Shown one piece after another: positions 44,112-53,957 of a DNA stretch of 64,000 bases. Position 1 is the stretch's first letter; every line of letters starts with the position of its first letter. The notes under the pieces were generated by a model. The model did no database searches and was not told the origin of the DNA. It saw nothing but the letters and a program-made list of their open reading frames with translations. This DNA comes from Megalonaias nervosa. Its lineage: Eukaryota; Mollusca; Bivalvia; Unionida; Unionidae. Made by a program: the position numbers and the translations under genes. The DNA lies in assembly GCA_016617855.1 (NCBI GenBank), contig JAECUM010016705.1, forward strand, positions 1 through 64,000, given 5' to 3'.

Positions 44112-47100
44112 TACTCCAGTGTTTTGTATTACTGGAAAAAGAGAAGGCTTTTAAAGTTTCTAACTTTTGTATGAAACTGTCTGTTGGTATTTTCATGGCA
44201 TTTGTGATAGCCGAGTTCCTAGAATTCCTCTATATTCAACGTTTACAAATGTTGCCAAACAAGAAAATTTGATTTTCCCTTCAGATGATAATTTTAAGAT
44301 GTCGAATTATAATCTATGGTACTTGACAGCAACACTGTTTTACATGCAAATATTCACACAAAACATTCACTTTCCTCATTCCAAGAACACATTTAAGTGG
44401 ATTTTGTAAACATAAACCATTCTTTGGAAACACTGGTGGTAAAGCATAAATCTGATCAGGGTAAAATATACATAGAATGATTCAAAACAGCAGTTACACT
44501 TCTGTCAGTGAAAGCAATATTCACAATGGCCCTAAACAGACAAAATGGTTTTGAATTCTAATATAGGCGAATCACTGGTAAATCTATGCTAAGCTGGCTT
44601 GAACAATTATGTTAAATGATGGTTTTAAATGTCCATAATGTAATATGCTACGTGACACAAAGATAATGAATGAGGAATATAAAATAAAACAAATTCATAA
44701 AGTAGGAATCATCTGCAGTCCATACAATGTATAGTAACGACATGTTGATTAAAACAACTGAACTGTGCTTTAACAGCAACAGTTATTTGAATTAAGCAAT
44801 GTTAATAACATAAACAAACAATATCTATTTATGTAGATAGCACGTGTTGCAGTCATGCACTCAGTTAAAGGTCAAAAGGATGAAAATATATGTTTACACC
44901 TTAATTCTCCAAGTTAATTTCCAGTATCACTAACTTTATTCATTATATTGAATGCATATCCATTCCTCTATTATTTATGTAAAATATCATTCTGATTTGA
45001 TTTAAATTTGCTGCAAGCATCGACTGTAAATTACGGTGCCATCTCGATTTTAGATCCTGCATAATCTACGGTTTGTATATTGGTTTTAAGACGCCCCTCG
45101 TTCTCGCATCTCAACGTACTTTAAGCCGTTATAGATTGGAAGCGACAAGCTCCATTATATTTTTTGTTCAGTCGTCCGTTTCTTCTTTCTCTCTTCAAAA
45201 TAATACAGTATATACAGTCAGATTTTCCAGAAAACACATTTCTTATTCTGGGATGCGTATCTTCAAAAATTTTAATGTTTACGTGGAATCATGAACTTCT
45301 ACCGTAACACCCGCGGTTGTTCGAATATGCAAACATTATTCATATTCACAGTATTTTAATATCTGGAAGTTTCACTAAGACTGTCTAACCGGTCCAAATG
45401 TCTGACATGTACCTTGTGTGACCGAAAGTTGAGTTGTTACAACGGCATCACTCATTTTGAGTTTCCTGGAATTTTATATTTTTTCATATTATGCAGTAGT
45501 GCTCCTTTAAGCCTTCACTTCACTTTGCACATGACGGCAAGTAAGAATGGACTGAACTTAAAAGGGTTAACAATTTCCATTTATTAACTTTTTGAGGCAA
45601 GACACGTCCACAATTTAGCTTGTTCAGTCTTGTCAAACGCTTTAGAAAATCTACATGCAAACCTAACCCCTTTTTAGATACATATTTCTGTTTGACAGAT
45701 GGAAGAGTGAATATGTTATTAGGAATATCTCAGCCGAAACCCAGCTTGTGCTTTGTCAATAATGCAATTACTTTCAATCCATCAGTATAAACGGCAGCTT
45801 AAAATAGAGGTAAAGTATCTTACACATATCATTAGTTAACGCTATACTCCAACATTATTAGGCTCGTCCTAAGAGCCTTTTCTGTGTATTGTCCATATAC
45901 TACCTTCTCCCCGTGACTGGGAATATGATACCATTATTAAAAGCTCTGTTAAAAAGTGCTACTAACAATAGCGTGATAAAGCGGCATAATGCGCTTGAAA
46001 AAGTCAAATCCTATCATGTGGACCGCAAGCATTCCCAGATTTGTCTAAGTATACTGTGTGCAACTTCCTCTTCAGATGTAGATTCATACAAAATATCACA
46101 ATCTGCATCGCGTATATCCTAAAGATGTTCCTGCGCATTACATCATCAACAACCTTTCTGATTATAGTAGGTTCTTAAAATAAGTATACCACTCTAAGCC
46201 AGATATGTTAGGTTTGCCAAAATAATAAATGGCAGTACATGATCGTAATGTGTTCCTAATATTTGTGGATTATCTCTCACAGAAAGATTTTGTTTGCTTG
46301 GGTTTGATGTTTAGCATGTGTAGGGTGTATAATGTAGTAAAGTACCTTGCCAAATGATGAACCAAGGCAGCCGACTAAGACTGATACGACGGTAAGATTC
46401 CAACCTGAAAACTTTCGTTGATGAGTCTGGCACACTAACCACTGAACCTCTGTGTTCTGGTTCAGCAAAATGGACTTAAAGTCGGGAAACATAGCAACTT
46501 TTAGCTGAAGGACTCAGAAAGTATAGCTTTGAGTTTGCTCAAATTCGGAATTGCTATTATTTCTGTTTAAGCTATAGAAGGATGCAAAATTTCGTAGATT
46601 TTATGCACTTAAGATATTTGCCTATGCAAATCAGCATCAGTAGGGTCTAGTTTAAATAACATCTATTCCAGTCGATCAGAGAACACATATAGAAGCTACT
46701 ACAAGTTTGGAATGCCTGGGTCGTCCTCCTTGAAGCTTGATTTCAATTTAAAGTTTCCTGATCGAAGTGTGCACGTTACGGTTGGGTAAAATCGTAACTA
46801 TGTCAAAAGTCAGGTTGGGGCCAAAGAAAAGTTTACTTTGGGGCTTCCTGTATAGGTACAGTCAAGTTCTTTTATATACCTACTCTAATAATTTGCCTAT
46901 CAAAAAAGGTGGAAGTCGACTTTACTGAACACCGCTTTACATTAATAACGACAAAGAAATTAAGAAGTATATTTTTCGTGTTTTATATCTATCAACATGA
47001 AGGGTCTGGCATTATTTCTTCATGCAATAACGAGATAAAATGTGCACTTTTTCTTGGCCAAAACTGTAAGCAGTTTGCACAACCGTCCATAATTCGCTCA

Positions 47101-47622
47101 GGTCCAAATGTGAAAGCACGATTATCCTTCCTTTCTTTGGAAAATTAACACTTTCATTTATTTCAACGCTTTAATAAGTATGAAGAGATCCTACATATTA
47201 CTTTTCATCCAAGTAGCACACATTTTTCTTAACTAATTAATGCCAGCTTTGGTACTATATTTAAGAAAAAGCTGTTTCTTACCTTAACTTTCAAATAAAA
47301 AAGATGATACAGTATTTGCTTCTATGGCCTTACCTCAATCTGAGGCGTTGTAACGAAAGTGTTGCCAAAATTGTATTGAACAGTTATCTTTTCAAATACT
47401 CGTTATTCATTTAATTTTATATTGATTTATTTTAGCCTTAATCTCGAAGCCACGGTATTAAACGGCTTTTCTGTGTCTTACCCAATTTTAAAATTTTCTG
47501 CCCTAGGTGTTGTACGACAGAATTATGTTAACTCTGAACACTGGATTTCATGATATCCGAATTATCTCCAATGATAATAATATGTGCATGACACTCACCA
47601 ATAAGTACATGCCATGAGAATA
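43517..47622. other. Gene-poor stretch with (TTA)n microsatellite
   Basis: (TTA)n occupies about 44070-44112. Short open frames at 44036-44409, 45073-45294, 45889-46122 and 46909-47148 have no recognisable domains or codon-bias signal. No repeats beyond this were seen. Confidence 0.4.
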
Positions 47623-47755
47623 GTAATTTCCAAGTAAGAGACAAAATAACAAAATAGTAAGTTCCAAGTAAGAGACAAAATAACAGAATGGTAATTTCCA
47701 AGTAAAAGACAAAATAACAGAATGGTAATTTTCAAGTAAGAGACAAAATAACATT
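47623..47755. repeat. 34-bp tandem repeat, about 4 copies
   Basis: The unit GTAATTTCCAAGTAAGAGAC then AAAATAACAGAATG recurs at 47623, 47657, 47691 and 47725 with minor changes. The open minus-strand frame over it is repeat-derived. Confidence 0.9.
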
Positions 47756-48247
47756 GGAGTTTCTTAAGCATTCACTCTTAATTTAAAAATAAATCAAAGA
47801 GCTTTACAAATACGTCTGTAGTACACCCTGATTTTTTCTTGTTTTAATTCAATTACGTGATGGATTACGCATATCATCACAATCTCAAAATTAGCCCATA
47901 TTGTAGAAATAAAGACTTGTTGAGCACGAAAGGAAAAACAAACACTTTGATCTTCAAGTCAAGGTCTTCTTCTACTAGGCTATTCTTTTTTTCCCTTGTT
48001 TTCGACTGAAGGCACCACTGTACAAGTTTAACGTAAATCAGAGTAGCCAGTATACACTTATTGAGGCCAACGAGTAATTAATCATTTATTCAAAATATTC
48101 TCAGCTGTCACTTTGATGCTTATGTGACCATCGCTCTCTTTTTGCATGCGAGTCACGACATTGCAAATACGTTACTTCCATTCTAAAGTACCTTTCACGG
48201 GAACTAAAGTTATAGATAAAGGTACACTTCAGTCTTTTAAGTACAGG

Positions 48248-48400
48248 AGCAGCAGGGAGGGTGAACAGACCACTTTGTCGAATCATAACCCATTAAGACA
48301 AATTTGGTATCAATCATAATCAATTATGGTCCCAATTATATAGATACCTCACTCCCTTACACACAGTGATCCGCGTATTGGTCGCACCCTCCCTGCTGCT
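48248..48400 (+). repeat. Left terminal inverted repeat of element 2
   Basis: 153 bp, matching the reverse complement of 63711-63863 with about four mismatches. It starts AGCAGCAGGGAGGGT and ends ACCCTCCCTGCTGCT, so each TIR is itself closed by a perfect 15-bp inverted repeat. The interior is A/T-rich. Confidence 0.97.
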
Positions 48401-48425
48401 GTAATTAAACCATTGCATTATAATA

Positions 48426-49127
48426 ATGATTGGCGAAGCTCACTCAGCGCGATTAACTCGAGAGAGACTAGAAGCAATTAAGAAATATCTACCTGTCCGT
48501 GATCACGTCAAACAACAATTACAGCAGCGTCAACAAACACAAGAAGAGTTTACAGAATCCGCAGAGCAATTATTTAAACCTATCACTGAAACCACTAAAG
48601 GCATTGTTCCTGTGTTAAAAGAAACGGCTAAAGAAACTAAAAAGATAGCGGAGCGAACTAAAAAAACAAAGAAAATTCTACGAGAACTTCCCGCTGAAAT
48701 AGCTGCGTCTCAGCCAACGGTGACGGAGTCACTAGAGACAGATCAAGCAGAAGGTGATGCTCAACAAGAACCAGAAGCACAAGCCAGCGCCAGGGTTAAA
48801 TTGCATGATAAATTCGATGAGGATTTCATTGTCGGCATCGCAAAGTATTATATACCTAAATTAGCTGAAACCGCTTTTTTAACCTATGATAACCGAAAAA
48901 GATATTTGAAACCCGAGCACGCCGATGATGCTATCTCACACGAGCAATGGAACAAATGGATTTTTCATTTACGTTTCGACGTTGATCAAGCTCGAACTAC
49001 CGATAAGAGATATTCTGCCTACATTACAGCTATAAAAAATATGACGTTGGCTTTTCAGAAAATGCAACAAGAAGAAGAAGAAGAACAACAACAACAACAA
49101 AAAAACCCCAACAAGATCAGTACTTGA
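48426..49127 (+). CDS. Coiled-coil protein at left end, 233 codons
   Basis: The start is MIGEAHSARLTRERLEAIKK. A long heptad-rich helical region (residues about 20-110) is followed by a more globular segment (VGIAKYYIPKLAETAFLTYD, HEQWNKWIFHLRFD) and a poly-E/poly-Q tail. Sequence after the poly-Q stretch continues protein-like in another frame (49108 on), so the real protein may have extended further. The ATG sits in TATAATAATG. It is the first gene inside the left TIR, before the minor capsid gene. Not recognised beyond this; a scaffolding or core role is a guess. Confidence 0.6.
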   Translation: MIGEAHSARLTRERLEAIKKYLPVRDHVKQQLQQRQQTQEEFTESAEQLFKPITETTKGIVPVLKETAKETKKIAERTKKTKKILRELPAEIAASQPTVTESLETDQAEGDAQQEPEAQASARVKLHDKFDEDFIVGIAKYYIPKLAETAFLTYDNRKRYLKPEHADDAISHEQWNKWIFHLRFDVDQARTTDKRYSAYITAIKNMTLAFQKMQQEEEEEQQQQQKNPNKIST

Positions 49128-49684
49128 TTATTTTAAACCCGAGATTATTGAAACTATCCAAGATCCAAGATATACAGAACTTATTGCAGCAAGATATGAA
49201 ATCCGAGATAAATATTTAGAACCTGAATACGTTGAAGGATTTGATCTTGATAATTGGATCGCTGCTGTATATTTAGTTTCTAAAGGTACTGAAGTTATAA
49301 GCGACTTTGGCGATTATGATGAGTTTAAAGAAAATGTAATGAAACGAATAAAACATGAGGAACAAAAACCTAAAAAATTAACTCCACCTCGTGAACCAAC
49401 TCAGCCTCGTGAACCAGAACAACCCCGTGGCTTACTTGGTAGTGTATCATCTTATTTTTCACCGTTTGGTAAGAAAACTGGCAGTGGAATCACTTGCCCC
49501 GACAGTGTTGTAGCTGACGTAGACAGAAGTTCTTGTTGGTGGAAAACGAGCTGGTAATAATTCTCCAGAAATTATTAACGAAATCACATCCATTTGTCAA
49601 CGATTATTTACCGGCGGCATTATGGATATTAACGTGTATCGGTCTCTCATTATTGAAATTACCAATGATTATTATAGCGATTAA
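49108..49684 (+). pseudogene. Continuation of the left-end protein, frameshifted
   Basis: The frame beginning SVLDYFKPEIIETIQDPRY, with YEIRDKYLEPEYVEG, DNWIAAVYLVSKG and a PREPTQPREPEQPRG repeat, starts where the previous ORF's poly-Q ends. A second slip near 49530 leads to SPEIINEITSICQRL and an end near 49684. The poly-Q/CAA-AAC run is a plausible slippage site. Two shifts indicate decay rather than programmed frameshifting, but the first cannot be excluded as the latter. Confidence 0.5.
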
Positions 49685-49710
49685 ACAGTTAGATATTATT
49701 ATTATAATAG

Positions 49711-50160
49711 ATGATCATACACGCTAATCAACGTAGGCCAATTATGGTCAGAGTGGTAAATTCAAGATTACCTGCATATGAGACATACTACGGAGATGGA
49801 TTTGGTGATGTTGTTAAGGGTTTATTTTCGAGAATTGCCCCAAAAGCAATACCGATTACAAAGCAATTAGGCATGAAAGCTATTGACGTTGTTCGTGGAA
49901 AAGGTATTAGTACTGTTGGTGACGTCGCCGGTAAAGTATTTTCTGCCATCAAGGATAGACTAGCACGATTAATACGACGAAAATCTCAGCCACCGGTAAA
50001 ATTACCCAGCACTGAAGCGATGCCTGCAAGTGTTAGTAAAGTAATAAATCAAGCTGCAAATCAAAAACTAGCAGCGATGACAGAGTCATTGGCCGAAGAG
50101 GGAGAAAAAAATGTAACAGCAAGTCTGATGGCGGGCAGTGGTCTTCGTATTAGACGATGA
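49711..50160 (+). CDS. pX-like minor capsid protein
   Basis: The 149-codon frame has a Met at residue 13 that may be the true start (MVRVVNSRLPAYE). It contains YYGDGFGDVVKGLFSRIAPK, a glycine-rich motif and amphipathic helix also seen as GHGLRDILKS in element 1. Then come hydrophobic and basic stretches (RLARLIRRK) and a C-terminal GSGLRIRR. Its TGA overlaps the major capsid ATG by four bases (ATGA), implying coordinated translation or compact packing. By analogy to adenovirus small core/cement proteins it may bind DNA or the capsid interior. Confidence 0.6.
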   Translation: MIIHANQRRPIMVRVVNSRLPAYETYYGDGFGDVVKGLFSRIAPKAIPITKQLGMKAIDVVRGKGISTVGDVAGKVFSAIKDRLARLIRRKSQPPVKLPSTEAMPASVSKVINQAANQKLAAMTESLAEEGEKNVTASLMAGSGLRIRR

Positions 50161-51595
50161 TCAATAACATAGAAATGTTCAAACGTGTATCCAATCCTGC
50201 ATTTGACGTGGATGCGCCAGTTCTCAAGGATGAGTCTGTGCGTGATTATCAATATTATTCTTACGATGCTCGAATACCAAATCAGCGTGGACGAATAGAA
50301 TTACAAGTTCAAGATACAAGTAGATATTTCTTGCCTGCGGAGGCATTTATCGAAGTCGAAGGTGAACTTGTAAAAACAGATGATACTGAATACGGCGCCA
50401 ATGATAGTGTTGGTTTTGTCAACAACGGTGTCATGGCGTTGTTCGACAGCGCCACATACATGATCGACGGAAGAATTATTGAATCAATTCAAAAAGATGT
50501 TGACGTCGCCACGACAATACTTGGTCTTGCGCGATACAGCGACGATTTTTCAAGATCAGCTGGTCCATCAATGATGTTTTACAAGGATACTTCTAATAAT
50601 CCTGATTATAGACAATATAATTTAGTACAAACACCGCGTGATACTGCATCTGATCCACAACCAGCTGGAATGATAGCCCTGCCCAGTGCTGCATTTTCAA
50701 TAATACAAAGTGCTAACGTGAATTTCAAATTGGGATTTTCAGCACGCCGGTCAATGTTGCTGGGAGACCACAGAAGATTTTCTTGTGCAATTCCATTATC
50801 ACATATCTTTGGATTCTGCAGACACGTACGAAAGGTCATTTTTGGAGCCAAACATACAGTTGTACTTGTCAGGAAAGCAACCGACGATGATGCAATATGG
50901 CGCCCTGCCGGTGATGCTGGTAAAGTAAATCTAACAAAACTTTCATTGTGGATGCCAGTAATGACTCCAGCGATAACCGCCGAAGATCGGTTGCTCGCTT
51001 TTATGTCTAGCGGCGGCAAGTCAACGTTGTCTTGGCTAACAACAACTACAGATGCTATTCAAAGTTCTGTTGTTGGTTTATTTACGTGACAAATAGCATC
51101 ACAACAAGGTATCTTTGCGCCGCGACATATATTCGTTGCGCTTCAAGATACTAGACGAGTAAATGATCAAACACGTAGTTTAATGATATTTGACAAACTC
51201 GGTGTTTCCGAGGTGTCGTTGCGAATAAACGGTCATCAAGAACATCCGAGGATATTTTATTAAATTTTAATCAAAATCATGTAGCGCGTGCATATCATCG
51301 ATTGATGTCGTTTATGGGACGTGATCAAAATGTTGATACTGGTTTACAAATATCACAGTTAGATTTTACAACGTTATATCCGATTTATTACTTTTCACTG
51401 GAACATTTGGATTTGTTTAGACAGTCTGTCGTTGATATTCACTTTCGAACTCGTGTAGCAGAATTACCTGTTGTTAATGGTAGTTACAGAGCAATCGCAG
51501 TTATATTATCCGATAAAGCAATGTTACTTGAAGGTGTTGGTGGCCGCATGAGAGTCGTTGATGCTCCCGTAAATAATATGCAAACGCTGATTTAA
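50157..51595 (+). pseudogene. Major capsid protein of element 2, stop and frameshift
   Basis: The N-terminal 310 codons are open: MINNIEMFKRVSNPAFDVD, then RIELQVQDTSRYFLPAEAF and MALFDSATYMIDGRIIE. Strand-rich regions and the second-domain candidate VNLTKLSLWMPVMTP follow. A TGA at 51087-51089 interrupts it. The frame continues to about 51263, then a one-base slip leads to the open C-terminus (51302-51595; ISQLDFTTLYPIYYFSLE). Total length near 480 residues suits a double jelly roll. It is placed like the hexon of Polintons but is not obviously alike in sequence to the element-1 capsid, so it represents a separate capsid lineage. Confidence 0.75.
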
Positions 51596-51614
51596 ATCAG
51601 TATATATATCATAA

Positions 51615-52148
51615 ATGTTATATCATCATGTTAGTGTCAGTCTGACCCCGGGTCAGATTAAACGACTACAATTGTCTTCGGCATCACGATGTGGAACAAA
51701 AGTAACATTAAAACACAATCAAATGAGCGGTGCAAAAAAATTATCGTTGACCGAACGTCAATTTAAGAGATTCAACGAAGCTAAACACGCCAATAAAGGA
51801 ATACGATTAAATATTTCCGTGGGCGCCATCAAGGATGCTATTAAAACCGGAAGAATATTTCCGCTTCTCGCAGCTATCCCAGCGTTGATAGCCGCTGCCG
51901 CTCCAGCTGTTGCAAAAGCTGCCGCGTTAGGTGCAGTTGGGACAGCTGCTGGAATGGCATTAAAGAAAGCAACAGGAAAAGGATTTAAAAAAAAGGAAAC
52001 GAAAAGGTCACGGTCTGAGACTTCCAGGGTCTCGACCAAACAACGTTTGGGGGCGCGGATTAAGAATTCCAGGGACTCAACGATAGTTCCACTATCGAAT
52101 TTTGATCTTATCAACGCCGCTAATCAGTTAAATATAAAAAAAATTTAG
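51615..52148 (+). CDS. Minor capsid/membrane-active-like protein, 177 codons
   Basis: The start MLYHHVSVSLTPGQIKRLQ leads to strand-rich sequence with LSLTERQFKRFNEAKHANKG. A hydrophobic alanine-rich segment follows (FPLLAAIPALIAAAAPAVAK), then a basic tail (GKGFKKKETKRSR). Hydrophobic Ala/Pro helix plus basic tail is reminiscent of adenovirus pVI/pX-type proteins that disrupt membranes or bind DNA, by analogy only. It lies between the major capsid and protease genes, whose product might process it. Confidence 0.55.
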   Translation: MLYHHVSVSLTPGQIKRLQLSSASRCGTKVTLKHNQMSGAKKLSLTERQFKRFNEAKHANKGIRLNISVGAIKDAIKTGRIFPLLAAIPALIAAAAPAVAKAAALGAVGTAAGMALKKATGKGFKKKETKRSRSETSRVSTKQRLGARIKNSRDSTIVPLSNFDLINAANQLNIKKI

Positions 52149-52158
52149 AGGTGTTTTT

Positions 52159-52494
52159 ATGCATGATCAATTACCGAAAAATCCGGCACTGTCAGAAACA
52201 GGTATTATCAATCTTGATTCATCAACGGGGCCAGGCACTCATTGGGTCGCATATGCCATTGATCCACGTGGAATTATTTATTTTGATTCGTATGGGTTGG
52301 CGCCACCAAAAGAATTTTTAAAATACGTCGGCAGATTTCAAAATATTCCAATCTGGTATTCAACGCTACCAACACAAACATTAACGGATCCACCAATATG
52401 TGGCCGTGAAGCACTAGCAATACTTGATGCCGTATCAAGATCAACGAAACCACCTCATAAAACTGTACACGAATATACATTAAATAATCGCTAA
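52159..52494 (+). CDS. Adenain-like maturation protease
   Basis: 111 codons, from MHDQLPKNPALSETGIIN. The catalytic His lies in GPGTHWVAYAI, the acidic residue in YFDSYGLAPPKE, and the likely nucleophile Cys in PPICGREALAIL. The order H-D-C and the short length fit C5-type proteases of Polinton-like viruses. All three residues are present and the frame is intact, unlike the element-1 protease. It cleaves capsid precursors. It sits between the minor capsid and fibre genes with only 7-10 bp spacers. Confidence 0.85.
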   Translation: MHDQLPKNPALSETGIINLDSSTGPGTHWVAYAIDPRGIIYFDSYGLAPPKEFLKYVGRFQNIPIWYSTLPTQTLTDPPICGREALAILDAVSRSTKPPHKTVHEYTLNNR

Positions 52495-52501
52495 TCATAT
52501 A

Positions 52502-53461
52502 ATGGTAGATATCTACGGAAGACCTGCTACAGCGCCTGGTAAAAAACAACTCAACATAGATTTATCAGATTACGTTACCAAGGATGACTTTGCATCATTG
52601 ACGAATTTAACATCAGTAGACGCCAATGAAGTCGTTGTATTTCAAGACCAATTTGGAGTTCTAAAAACGAGTAATCTCAAATGGACTGAAATTCTTCGTA
52701 GAGTTCTTGGATCAAACGAAGGTAACATTGCAACGTTTACTAACATCGGAACAATCAGAGATTCATCTGTATCTATTACAGGAATTCGAGATGAAATTCG
52801 AAAAAGTGTTTCTGATCCTTTAAAATCCACCGGGGGTATTATGACCGGTGAAATTAACATGAATTCGAATAAAATTGTTGCTCTACGATCACCAGACGGC
52901 GACGAAGATGCCGCAACGAAGAAATATGTGGATGATAGCGATACCACGATCAATGATAAAATAAATACACTTCGAGCCGAGTATGACGTTCATGTAGGTG
53001 CGTTTAAAAATACTCGTAGAAATTTTCAAAAACTTAATAAAACCGCTGAAGAATTCTTTGGAAGTCCACCAACCGTTGACATAAATCTCAAAGATATAAA
53101 TACAAAACTCAATGATATTGTCAGTGGAATTCCTAATATCACTGAAAAAACAAATCTGATTAAAATTCCACATAAACAAATTAGCAACATCACGTACACG
53201 GTGGCGTCTGGGGTATTAACGTGGACACTGCGCAATAACAGTCTCTAACATACCGCAGAAGTAACAGGGTTATACAGGTTGTCCATGTATGGGTTGGAAA
53301 TTACTGCGGCCACTTCATCATCGCCTAATGTATATCGTAATCCTCTACTGGTGATGCTAACCAAGGACACCAAAGAAATATTTACGTTGATATCAACGGA
53401 AATACCCCCGAGACGTTACTGGTGGTGTCTGGAATTTATCACTGTCTTAGACAACAACTAA
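52502..53461 (+). pseudogene. Fibre-like protein with phage-tail-type repeat, one stop
   Basis: The start MVDIYGRPATAPGKKQLNI leads to a shaft with GGIMTGEINMNSNKIVAL followed by DAATKKYVDD. This motif is known from tail fibres of bacteriophages and from some Polinton-like fibre genes. Then come a helical stretch and a beta-rich C-terminus (ISNITYTVASGVLTWTL). A TAA at 53246-53248 breaks the frame, and the same frame stays open to 53461 with LYRLSMYGLEITAA and RRYWWCLEFITV, likely the rest of the head domain. The ATG lies in TATAATG. Presumed receptor-binding spike, by domain analogy. Confidence 0.75.
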
Positions 53462-53467
53462 AGTATA

Positions 53468-53947
53468 ATGATAGACGTTCAGCGATACAGATACGATCAA
53501 GTAACAACATGGCAGAATAAATTAAAAACCATCATCGATAATTATACAGCAAAAATAAAGAAATATCGTAGACGTGCTGTTGTCGTTGATATCATCGTTT
53601 ATTCGGTTTCTACGCTAGTTGCTGGAACCGGCGTAGTATTATCAACGTTGACGATGACGGCGCCGATCGTTGTAACAATCATTGTTTCATCGTCAACGTC
53701 GATCGCTGGAATATTTAATATAATGGCAAAAAAGATAAATACGTGCACGAATGAAAAATTGAACTAGTACACGATGAAATTACAAACAGCAACGACCGCA
53801 TATTCCAAATTATCATCACTGATTTCTTCGTCGCTTAATGATGGAATAATCACCGACGAAGAATTCAGTATCGCAATAAAGATCTACAATGAATTATTCG
53901 ACGATAAAATCGTCAACGATGTCGTCGTCGGTGATTTAAAACAATAA
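53468..53947 (+). pseudogene. Two-helix membrane protein, one stop
   Basis: The start MIDVQRYRYDQVTTWQNKLK is followed by a basic KKYRRR and two hydrophobic segments (VVDIIVYSVSTLVAGTGVVL and TAPIVVTIIVSSSTSIAGIF). A TAG at 53765-53767 interrupts it. The frame stays open to 53947 with KLSSLISSSLNDGIITDEEF, a helical C-terminal domain. The hairpin of two transmembrane helices suggests insertion into a viral or host membrane. The ATG is inside TATAATG. No named family. Confidence 0.55.
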
Positions 53948-53957
53948 TAGTATAATA

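Noticed and set aside
47548..47754. Membrane protein on the minus strand
   Set aside because: The hydrophobic frame is a translation of the 34-bp tandem repeat.
48242..48247. 6-bp target duplication of element 2
   Set aside because: TACAGG on the left and ACACCT on the right do not match; no shift of the border gave a clear direct repeat.
53158..53248. Bacterial or phage contamination because of the fibre motif
   Set aside because: The fibre lies between Polinton-type capsid genes inside TIRs, and the element carries a SINE, so it is integrated in an animal genome.
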